Assembly: GCA_958350755.1 (NCBI GenBank)
Contig: CATWID010000018.1
Span: 1-30,578, forward strand
Direction: 5' to 3'
Source: an uncultured Collinsella sp.
Lineage (GTDB): Bacteria > Actinomycetota > Coriobacteriia > Coriobacteriales > Coriobacteriaceae
Length of the DNA: 30,578 nucleotides
Positions 24,883 to 30,578 of the stretch are shown one piece after another (within the stretch, counting starts at the first letter, position 1; the number at the start of each line of letters is the position of its first letter). Position numbers and translations under genes: made by a program. The notes beneath the pieces were generated by a model that had not been told where the DNA came from, did no database searches, and saw nothing but the letters and a program-made list of their open reading frames with translations.

Positions 24883-24949
24883 AAAATGGGACGGGCCCCA
24901 GATTGCCCATGCGCGCAAAAGTGCGTCTCGGCAATCTGGGGCCCGTCCC
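24883..24949 (-). terminator. Terminator of xerD with a perfect 20-bp stem
   Basis: 24888-24907 pairs without mismatch with 24930-24949; the 22-nt loop can form a small inner hairpin. Minus-strand reading ends in ATTTTTCG. It lies 35 nt past the xerD stop. The stem is longer than in most intrinsic terminators. Between this and the dyad array (24719-24882) I see no gene, only the shared 23-nt element at 24759-24781. Confidence 0.85.
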
Positions 24950-24984
24950 CTTTAGTATTTATAAATATGCAGGTCAGCGATGTG

Positions 24985-25926
24985 TTAACGATGCGCCAGC
25001 GGGTGCGCCGCCAGATAGACCTCGGTCAGTTGCGTACGATCGACATGCGTGTAGACCTGCGTGGTCGATATATCGGCATGTCCCAAGATCTCCTGCAGCA
25101 CACGGAGGTCTGCGCCGCCCGCAAGCATATGGGTGGCAAAGGAGTGACGCAGCGTATGGGGATGGAGTCCCACCAGTCCCACCTGGTGCCCGTAGCGCTC
25201 ACAGATGGCATGGATGCCCTGGCGCGACAGACGGCGGCCGTTCTTATTTAAAAAGACCGCCGAGGTCTCGGTTCCGCGGGAATGGGCCGCCAAGCGAGAA
25301 CGCCCCTCAGTTACATAGAGCGTCAGAGCTCGCGCCGCGCTTCCCACCAGCGGGGACAGGCGTTCCTTTGAGCCCTTACCGCGAACGAGCACAAAGCCAT
25401 CGTCGATATGGATATCGCCCACATCGAGCCCCACCAACTCGCTCACACGCAAACCGCATCCGTAGAGCACTTCCAAGATGGCATGGTCGCGCAAGCCCAT
25501 CTCGCCCTCGGGGAAGTCTTGATCGAGCAGCGCCGAGACATCCTCCACCGATAGATACTCCGGCAAACGCTCAGCCTTTTTAGGCAGGCGCAACGCCGCC
25601 GTTGGATTTTGGGCCACAGCCCCATCGCGCACCAAAAAGGCATGCAGGCCCTTCACTGCCGCAAGCGCACGCTCCACCGAGGCATCGGAATAGCCCCCAT
25701 CGCGACGGTCGGCGACAAAGCCCTCCACGACCTGACGGGTCACCTCTTCAAAAGACACAATACCCGCCCGCTCCAGATAGGCGCAGTACGTCGTCAGGTC
25801 ACGACGATAGGCCGCAATCGTGTTGCGCGCCAAACCCCGCTCGACCGCGAGGTAATCGAGATACTCCCCCGCCGCCACGGCGAGCGACGAGGGAGTAGCT
25901 TCGGTATGTTCTTTGTTCGCCGGCAC
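24985..25926 (-). CDS. xerD: Tyrosine recombinase XerD
   Basis: Site-specific recombinase of the XerC/XerD type that resolves chromosome dimers at dif during division; 313 residues. An N-terminal SAM-like core-binding domain (about 12-105) precedes the catalytic domain. The active-site set is complete: Arg160 (GCGLRVSEL), Lys184 (RGKGSK), His257 and Arg260 (HPHTLRHSF), His283 (LGHADIS) and the nucleophile Tyr292 (VYTHV). The GTG start at 25926 lies 2 nt past the pyrG stop; the frame is open further into pyrG, but those residues do not match the family. A housekeeping Xer is preferred to a phage integrase because of the chromosomal context and lack of att-like repeats. Choice between XerC and XerD is by resemblance. 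Confidence 0.9.
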   Translation of the reverse strand: MPANKEHTEATPSSLAVAAGEYLDYLAVERGLARNTIAAYRRDLTTYCAYLERAGIVSFEEVTRQVVEGFVADRRDGGYSDASVERALAAVKGLHAFLVRDGAVAQNPTAALRLPKKAERLPEYLSVEDVSALLDQDFPEGEMGLRDHAILEVLYGCGLRVSELVGLDVGDIHIDDGFVLVRGKGSKERLSPLVGSAARALTLYVTEGRSRLAAHSRGTETSAVFLNKNGRRLSRQGIHAICERYGHQVGLVGLHPHTLRHSFATHMLAGGADLRVLQEILGHADISTTQVYTHVDRTQLTEVYLAAHPLAHR

Positions 25927-25928
25927 CC

Positions 25929-27590
25929 TTAGTCCGTAGCGAGGTTCATGGGCGTCACCTGCAGGCGATCGACACCCTCGTGCTGACCGATCGAGGCACG
26001 CACGAACTCTCGGAACAGCGGCTGCGGGTTGGTCGGGCGGCTCTTGAACTCGGGGTGAGCCTGGGTTGCCACATACCACGGATGCACGTCGCGCGGCAGC
26101 TCGACCATCTCGACCAGGCGCTCGTCGGGCGACAGACCCGAGATAACCAAGCCGGCGTCCTCGAGCTGGTCACGGAAAGCGTTGTTGAACTCAAAGCGGT
26201 GACGGTGACGCTCGTAGACGAGTTCCTCGCCATATGCCTCGCGAGCAAGGGTATCGGCGGCGAGCTTGCACGGATAGGCGCCCAGGCGCATGGTGCCGCC
26301 CTTCTCGGTCACGTCCTCCTGCGAGCTCATCAGATCGATGACGCTATACGGACCGTCCGGATCAAACTCGGAGGAGCTGGCACCGGCAAGGCCAACGACA
26401 TTGCGGGCGAACTCGCACACGGCCACCTGCATACCCAGGCAAATGCCCAGATACGGAATCTTGTGCTCACGGGCAAACTCGGCCGCGAGGATTTTGCCCT
26501 CCAGGGCGCGCTTGCCAAAGCCGCCGGGAACCAGGATGCCCGAGGCGTCGCCCAGAACCACGGAGACATTCTGCTCGTCGAGGCTCTCGCCGTCGACCAG
26601 CTGGACGTCCACATGGCGATCGTAGAAGACGCCCGCATGGTGCAGGGCCTCGATAACCGACAGGTACGCATCGGGCAGCTGCGTGTACTTACCCACGACG
26701 GCGATCTTCACCTTGTCGGCGTGATGGTTGGCGTGATTCTGTTTGCGCAGGAACTCGTTCCACTCGGTCATGTCGCGCTCACGCGGGTCCAGACCCAGGC
26801 GCTCGCAAATGCGCAGGTCAAAGTCCTGCTCGGCAAGCAGCTGCGGAACATCGTAAATGCTCGCGCAGTCCTCGTTGGTAAAGACGCAATCGGTGTCGAC
26901 ATCGCAGAAGCTTGCGATCTTTCCGCGGATAGCGTCATCGATATGGTGATCGGAGCGCAGCACGATAATGTCGGGTTGGATGCCAAAGCTGCGGAGCTCC
27001 TTGACAGAATGCTGCGTGGGCTTGGTCTTGACCTCGTGGGCGGCGGCGATATAGGGAACGAGCGACACATGGATGTAGCAGACGTTCTCGGGGCCGGCCT
27101 CCTTGCGGTACTGGCGGATGGCCTCAACAAACGGCTGCGACTCGATGTCGCCGATCGTGCCGCCCAGCTCGGTGATGACTACATCGGAGCCGGTCTGCTC
27201 CTCGATGCGACGGAACTTGTCCTTAATGGCATTGGTGACGTGAGGAATCACCTGCACGGTACCGCCCAAAAAGTCGCCGCGACGCTCGCGGGCGATTAGG
27301 CTTTTGTAGATGGCACCGGTCGTAAAGTTGGAATCGCGGGTCAGGTTCTCATCAATAAAGCGCTCGTAATGACCCAGGTCCAGGTCGGACTCGTAACCGT
27401 CCTCGGTTACAAAGACCTCACCATGCTGGAACGGGCTCATGGTACCGGGGTCGACGTTCAGATACGGGTCGGCCTTCTGCATCGTTACTTTGTAGCCACG
27501 CGACTTGAGCAGACGGCCCAGCGAGGCCGCGGTGATACCCTTGCCCAGGGACGAAACCACGCCACCGGTTACGAACACATGCTTGGTCAT
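25929..27590 (-). CDS. pyrG: CTP synthase PyrG
   Basis: Glutamine-dependent CTP synthase converting UTP to CTP; 553 residues, typical length. N-terminal synthase domain starts with HVFVTGGVVSSLGKGITAAS (P-loop). GGTIGDIESQPFVEAIRQ and SVKELRSFGIQPD are hallmarks. The C-terminal class I glutamine amidotransferase domain has LVPGGFGKR, the nucleophile Cys in GICLGMQ, and the His/Glu partners in HPEFKSRP. AGGT is about 9 nt upstream of the start. It is followed 2 nt later by xerD. Confidence 0.97.
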   Translation of the reverse strand: MTKHVFVTGGVVSSLGKGITAASLGRLLKSRGYKVTMQKADPYLNVDPGTMSPFQHGEVFVTEDGYESDLDLGHYERFIDENLTRDSNFTTGAIYKSLIARERRGDFLGGTVQVIPHVTNAIKDKFRRIEEQTGSDVVITELGGTIGDIESQPFVEAIRQYRKEAGPENVCYIHVSLVPYIAAAHEVKTKPTQHSVKELRSFGIQPDIIVLRSDHHIDDAIRGKIASFCDVDTDCVFTNEDCASIYDVPQLLAEQDFDLRICERLGLDPRERDMTEWNEFLRKQNHANHHADKVKIAVVGKYTQLPDAYLSVIEALHHAGVFYDRHVDVQLVDGESLDEQNVSVVLGDASGILVPGGFGKRALEGKILAAEFAREHKIPYLGICLGMQVAVCEFARNVVGLAGASSSEFDPDGPYSVIDLMSSQEDVTEKGGTMRLGAYPCKLAADTLAREAYGEELVYERHRHRFEFNNAFRDQLEDAGLVISGLSPDERLVEMVELPRDVHPWYVATQAHPEFKSRPTNPQPLFREFVRASIGQHEGVDRLQVTPMNLATD

Positions 27591-27648
27591 ATTGAGTTAC
27601 CTGCACTTCCCGTAGAAGTTGTTTATCCACATCTTACGGGTCTTCATT

Positions 27649-27677
27649 GTAATACTCGCGCCGCGGACCGTTCGCAA
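27649..27677 (-). promoter_or_regulatory. Candidate pyrG promoter
   Basis: TTGCGA (27672-27677) and TATTAC (27649-27654) are 17 bp apart on the minus strand, about 60 nt before pyrG and downstream of the previous gene's terminator. Confidence 0.5.
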
Positions 27678-27709
27678 TTTTTCTCGCATGCGATTGCATT
27701 TCTCAATCT

Positions 27710-27744
27710 TGAAACAAAACGCCGCCCAGTTTCCCAAGCGGCGT
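27710..27744 (-). terminator. Terminator of the winged-helix gene
   Basis: Stem ACGCCGC/GCGGCGT (27719-27725 with 27738-27744) followed on the minus strand by TTTTGTTTC, 25 nt past the stop. It separates the small regulator gene from pyrG. Confidence 0.8.
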
Positions 27745-27768
27745 CGCTATGGCAAGGGTTACATGCTG

Positions 27769-28107
27769 CTATCGATCAGCAACCTCGCCCTCGAGCATTT
27801 CTTGAACGAGCATGCCGGTACGGACACCCTCAAGATACCACTTGCCATGTTCGGTGAGGCAAATGCCATTTGCAAGCTGACCGCCGTCGTCGCTATAACG
27901 CGAGACGACAACAATCATGCCTTCGGAATCCAAGCGATCGATTGCGGCGCGGGCACGATACGGCGAAACCCCCACGCGCTCGGCAAGCGTTTTGCGCGAG
28001 AAACCATACGGCCCGCCATTGTCTTCGGTTTGCTGGTCGATCTCCATCAACACCAGCACCTCGACACGCTTCATATCGTTGACACTCGCACGACCCTTGC
28101 CCGCCAT
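27769..28107 (-). CDS. Small winged-helix DNA-binding protein
   Basis: A 112-residue protein with a predicted winged helix-turn-helix. Helices include MKRVEVLVLMEIDQQ (about 12-26), the recognition region SRKTLAERVGVSPYRARAAI (about 37-56) and the wing EGMIVVVSRYSDDGG, then LTEHGKWYLEG, similar to MarR/PadR-like domains. No ligand or enzyme domain follows, so it may be a local repressor. The start at 28107 has GAGGAGG 6 nt upstream. It has its own terminator and sits just upstream of pyrG, the place where many Firmicutes have rpoE (RNA polymerase delta, also winged-helix); the acidic tail of delta is missing, so I do not call it rpoE. Specific function unknown. Confidence 0.8.
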   Translation of the reverse strand: MAGKGRASVNDMKRVEVLVLMEIDQQTEDNGGPYGFSRKTLAERVGVSPYRARAAIDRLDSEGMIVVVSRYSDDGGQLANGICLTEHGKWYLEGVRTGMLVQEMLEGEVADR

Positions 28108-28226
28108 AGCAGCCTCCTCAAACCGAGCACGGGCATCGCCTGCACCGTGCACGACCGGCACACCCCACGATGGCCGGCAACATCCATCATGCGGCATCCC
28201 CCGCAAAGGATGAAACAGTTAGCGTT

Positions 28227-28234
28227 ATTGTATA
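28227..28234 (-). promoter_or_regulatory. Candidate -10 region of the winged-helix gene
   Basis: TATACAAT on the minus strand, 120 nt before the gene. No clear -35 is present. The leader would be about 110 nt. The rest of 28108-28296 shows no gene. Confidence 0.35.
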
Positions 28235-28295
28235 CCGCGCAAATCGCTTATAGGCAGGTAAACGGGCTAATTTTAGGTTAAACGGTGGCTTTGTT

Positions 28296-28338
28296 GATAA
28301 AAGGGGCACACCGAATGTATATCCGATGCGCCCCTTTC
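28296..28338 (-). terminator. Terminator of the DUF1846 gene
   Basis: A 15-bp stem with wobbles (28300-28314 with 28323-28337) closes on the minus strand with a short T-run (CCCCTTTTATC). It lies 19 nt past the stop. Confidence 0.82.
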
Positions 28339-28356
28339 AGACCAATTTATCCAGGT

Positions 28357-29838
28357 TTAGCGGTGGAAGAAACCGCGGCGCTCAAACTTGGGCTCGCAGC
28401 ACACGTTGATACCCAGTTTGCGCAGTACCGTCTCGTCCGTCGGCGAGATAATCACGCTAAAGAAGGCATCGCAACCGCGCAGCTGCTCCAGGCCCGAAAG
28501 GACGCGAGCGGCCGTCTCACTCGTGGCCGAGGTGATCGACAGCGCCATAAGCGTCTCGTCGGTATGGAGGCGAGGGTTTTTGCTACCCAGGAAATGCGTC
28601 TTGAGCTTGCTGATGGGCTCAATCGCCTCGTCGCTGATGACTTCGAGCTCTAGGTCCACGCCCGAGACATGCTTGAGAGCGTTCATGATCAGCGAGCTCG
28701 CGGCACCCAGGCGCGTTGAGGTCTTACCGGTCACCACAGAACCGTCCGGCATGACCATGGCACCCACGGGACCACCCGTCAGCTGCTCCCTGGTGAGGGC
28801 CGCCGAGCGCGCCGGTGAGTAGTTCTTATCGATGCCGGCTTTCTTCATAATAATCTTGAGACGGTCGACTTGCTCATCGCCCACGCCGGTACGGCGCACA
28901 TTTTCGACCGCGGTAAAGTAGCGGCGGACGATCTCCATCTTGGAAGCGTCGCGGCAGGCATCGTCATCGGTGATGGCAAAGCCGACCATATTGACGCCCA
29001 TGTCCGTAGGGCTCTGGTAGGGGCTCTTGCCCAGGATCTTTTCCATCAGGGCACGGACTACCGGGAAGGCCTCGACGTCGCGGTTGTAGTTGACCGTGGT
29101 CTTGTTGTAGGCCTCAAGGTGGAACGAATCGATGATATTGGCGTCGTCGAGGTCAGCCGTGGCGGCCTCGTAGGCAATATTGACCGGATGCGTCAGAGGA
29201 AGATTCCAGACCGGGAAGGTCTCAAACTTGGCATAGCCGGCGGCGGTACCGTGCTTATGCTCGTGATACAGCTGCGAGAGGCAAGTGGCGAGCTTGCCCG
29301 AGCCGGGGCCGGGTGCCGTCACGACAACGAGCGGACGCGTGGTCTCGACGAACTCGTTCTTGCCGTAGCCATCGTCGGACACGATCAGATCGACATCGTG
29401 CGGATACCCCTCGATGGGATAGTGCAGCTTGGCGGGAATACCGAGCGCGTTCAGGCGGTTGCGGAACACATCGGCAGCAGGCTGGCCGGCGTACTGGGTG
29501 ATAACCACAGCCGCGACGGCAAAGCCGTTGCCGCGGAACAGGTCAACCAGGCGCAAAACGTCCTCGTCATAGGTAATGCCCAGGTCACCGCGAGCCTTGT
29601 TCTTCTCGATGTGGTTCGCGTTAATGGCGATGATGACCTCGACGTCGTCGGCTATGCTCTTGAGCATGCGAAACTTGCTATCCGGCTCAAAACCCGGCAG
29701 CACGCGGCTCGCGTGATAGTCGTCAAACAGCTTGCCGCCAAACTCCAAATACAGCTTGCCGCCAAACTGCGAGATGCGCTCCTTAATGTGAGCAGCCTGC
29801 AGCTCGATATACTTCGCATTGTCGAAACCCTGGCGCAT
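28357..29838 (-). CDS. DUF1846 domain-containing protein
   Basis: A 493-residue protein of the DUF1846 family, conserved in Gram-positive bacteria with no established function. It covers the full family length. Recognisable stretches are FDNAKYIELQAAHIKERI near the start, LYLEFGGKLFDDYHASRVLP and a glycine-rich loop TAPGPGSGKLATCLSQLYHE (about 182-201). That loop resembles a nucleotide-binding loop but is not an exact Walker A. EAYNKTTVNYNRDVEAFPV and SPTDMGVNMVGF follow. The start at 29838 has GGGAG 6 nt upstream and is preferred to an in-frame ATG eight codons earlier. It stands alone between its own -10 box and terminator. A role in nucleotide or cofactor chemistry is possible but not shown. 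Confidence 0.88.
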   Translation of the reverse strand: MRQGFDNAKYIELQAAHIKERISQFGGKLYLEFGGKLFDDYHASRVLPGFEPDSKFRMLKSIADDVEVIIAINANHIEKNKARGDLGITYDEDVLRLVDLFRGNGFAVAAVVITQYAGQPAADVFRNRLNALGIPAKLHYPIEGYPHDVDLIVSDDGYGKNEFVETTRPLVVVTAPGPGSGKLATCLSQLYHEHKHGTAAGYAKFETFPVWNLPLTHPVNIAYEAATADLDDANIIDSFHLEAYNKTTVNYNRDVEAFPVVRALMEKILGKSPYQSPTDMGVNMVGFAITDDDACRDASKMEIVRRYFTAVENVRRTGVGDEQVDRLKIIMKKAGIDKNYSPARSAALTREQLTGGPVGAMVMPDGSVVTGKTSTRLGAASSLIMNALKHVSGVDLELEVISDEAIEPISKLKTHFLGSKNPRLHTDETLMALSITSATSETAARVLSGLEQLRGCDAFFSVIISPTDETVLRKLGINVCCEPKFERRGFFHR

Positions 29839-29877
29839 ATATGGCTCCCGTCCCGTTTCCATTTAATGTTCTAGGCG

Positions 29878-29883
29878 ATTATA
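29878..29883 (-). promoter_or_regulatory. Candidate -10 box of the DUF1846 gene
   Basis: A perfect TATAAT on the minus strand, 39 nt before the start. The -35 region at 17 bp (GTATCG) is poor; a G-rich spacer separates them. Confidence 0.5.
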
Positions 29884-29921
29884 ACGGAGCCCGCCCTCCC
29901 CGATACCCAAACCATCAACAG

Positions 29922-30184
29922 GCACCAACCAAACACGCCTACCGCAACCACCGGGGACCCGGGGTAGCTCATTTGGGACGGGAAAGAAGTCACTCGGCAC
30001 CAACGATGAATACGTCGCAGGCAGAGCCAAACCCAACGAGCACCCGCCAGAACGAGCAAGCAGCCCCCTGCACCAACAATGGCAACGCCGCAGGTTGAGC
30101 ATAAGTCAGCGAAAGCCCGCCAGAGTAGGCAAGGTGCCCCCGCACCAACAATGGAAAGCGCCGCAGGCAGAGGACGGACAGCGA
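29922..30184. repeat. Degenerate tandem repeat, 72-75 nt unit
   Basis: GCACCAAC recurs at 29922, 29997, 30070 and 30142 (spacings 75, 73, 72). Copies 2-4 also share what follows, close to GCACCAACAATG then a few variable bases and CGCCGCAGG. Copies 2 and 3 share the CCCGCCAGA segment about 50 nt into the unit. Several frames are open on the minus strand, but unit lengths not all divisible by three, absent ribosome-binding sites and no family resemblance argue against coding. The stretch 29863-30465 has no gene I can support. Confidence 0.55.
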
Positions 30185-30284
30185 GCGCCGTCCAGGACGT
30201 ACAAGTTGGCATGAAAAAGGCAAGGCATAGACCTTTTGGTCATGCTTTACCTTTTGAATGACAAATTGTCGTCCTGGGCGGCGC
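30185..30284. repeat. 100-nt imperfect palindrome
   Basis: Two arms of about 48 nt around a central TTTT (30234-30237) pair along nearly their whole length. The outer part is GCGCCGTCCAGGACG against its complement near 30270-30284. The inner part is AAAAGGCAAGGCAT against its complement near 30238-30255. About ten mismatches or bulges are present. The inner hairpin with A-run and T-run flanks could end transcription from either side. A small mobile element or a structured RNA is also possible. Confidence 0.65.
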
Positions 30285-30297
30285 GCAGCGTCAACTG

Positions 30298-30465
30298 GTT
30301 GCGCGGTTCGTAGAACCGCGCAACATAAGAGCGCCCCCTCCCGCGCACGGAACGGGAGGAGGCTAAAGGTAGGAGTCTACCGGTGGGTTGACCCCACCGG
30401 ACAGACGATGACCAGATGATCCTCTACAGGATCGTCAAGGTTTCCGTGGGGTACCCGTTGGGTAC
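30298..30465. other. Row of six hairpins, possible structured RNA or 3' UTR
   Basis: Consecutive stems: 12 bp perfect with a GTA loop (30298-30324); 7 bp (30337-30359); 5 bp (30368-30381); 8 bp (30380-30400); 9 bp with one wobble (30415-30436); and 6 bp perfect, GTACCC-GTT-GGGTAC (30451-30465), which abuts the stop codon of the next gene. No signature of tRNA, tmRNA, SRP RNA, RNase P RNA or a riboswitch I know is seen. Strand cannot be decided. Confidence 0.45.
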
Positions 30466-30578
30466 TTAGAGCATCACGCAAGCGACGGTCAGGATGATGG
30501 CGCAGACGACGGAGAGAGCGACGATAAGCTTAAGGGCAAACTTGAGCCAGGTCGTCCACTCGATCTTGGCCAGGGCAA
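30466..30578 (-). CDS. C-terminal end of an unrecognised membrane protein (partial)
   Basis: The last 36 codons of a gene that begins beyond the right edge. They encode ALAKIEWTTWLKFALKLI and a hydrophobic helix rich in Val, Ala, Leu and Ile that ends CVML just before TAA (complement of 30466-30468). Codons are C- and G-ending like the neighbours, which supports a real gene. A single C-terminal membrane helix after an amphipathic stretch suggests a tail-anchored or small membrane protein. Family not recognised. Confidence 0.65.
   Translation of the reverse strand, partial: ALAKIEWTTWLKFALKLIVALSVVCAIILTVACVML

Noticed and set aside
24459..25583. Plus-strand open frame across the mraZ control region and into xerD
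   Set aside because: It runs through the promoter, the G-rich repeats and the terminator; Pro/Arg/His-rich with no family match.
24985..25926. Phage or island integrase
   Set aside because: The recombinase is of housekeeping XerD type, packed against pyrG, with no attachment-site repeats or cargo genes nearby.
29871..30212. Overlapping minus-strand frames in the tandem-repeat region (77-113 codons)
   Set aside because: Three frames are open at once, none has a ribosome-binding site, unit length is not always a multiple of three, and products are Trp/Cys/Leu-rich without a family.
29922..30284. CRISPR array
   Set aside because: Repeats are degenerate, 72-75 nt apart with diverging segments rather than identical repeats with unique spacers, and there are no cas genes.
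30185..30324. Integron attC site
   Set aside because: The palindrome lacks the GTTRRRY/RYYYAAC end signatures and no integron integrase is present.
30298..30465. tRNA, tmRNA, SRP RNA or RNase P RNA
   Set aside because: No cloverleaf, GGTTCRA loop, GGAAG-type SRP tip or GAGGAAAGTC core is present.

Overview
The window is a high-GC bacterial chromosome segment, most likely from the Coriobacteriia (Actinomycetota) and plausibly Collinsella or a close relative. This is an inference from gene content: an actinobacterial-type division cluster with no ftsA, combined with Firmicutes-like neighbours (pgeF, yggS, sepF, yggT, divIVA; a DUF1846 protein), and codon use dominated by C- or G-ending codons. 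No database search was possible. All genes except one (a nitroreductase at the left end) lie on the minus strand, so the window reads from right to left.

Right end to left: the 3' end of an unrecognised membrane protein (30466-30578); a roughly 600-nt non-coding stretch (29863-30465) with a degenerate tandem repeat, a 100-nt imperfect palindrome and a row of hairpins; a DUF1846 protein; a small winged-helix protein; pyrG (CTP synthase); and a XerD-type recombinase. A 462-nt control region (24523-24984) follows. It holds a xerD terminator with a perfect 20-bp stem, three AACATAT-centred dyads (one close to a Gram-positive LexA box), a five-run GGGG G-quadruplex motif that overlaps TGGGG direct repeats of the MraZ-box type, and a good promoter (TTGAAA, 17 bp, TATTAT) whose spacer is itself an inverted repeat.

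The dcw (division and cell wall) cluster follows as one nearly unbroken block: mraZ, rsmH, ftsL-like, ftsI, murF, mraY, murD, ftsW, murG, murC, murB, ftsQ, ftsZ. It makes the UDP-MurNAc-peptide and lipid I/II precursors and the septal machinery. murE and ftsA are absent. After the ftsZ terminator comes pgeF, joined by an ATGA overlap to a complete pstS-pstC-pstA-pstB-phoU phosphate-uptake set. After that the division cluster resumes with yggS, sepF, yggT and divIVA. In many Gram-positive bacteria pgeF (ylmD) directly precedes yggS (ylmE), so the phosphate operon looks inserted into the division neighbourhood.

Left end: divIVA and the plus-strand nitroreductase converge on two back-to-back terminators. 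The nitroreductase changes codon style part-way through the gene, which suggests a recombination junction. Notable smaller points are a yggT gene with no ATG/GTG/TTG start at the expected place, a PhoU with a long acidic tail and an altered second metal motif, and a Tyr/Gly/Asp-rich linker in SepF.
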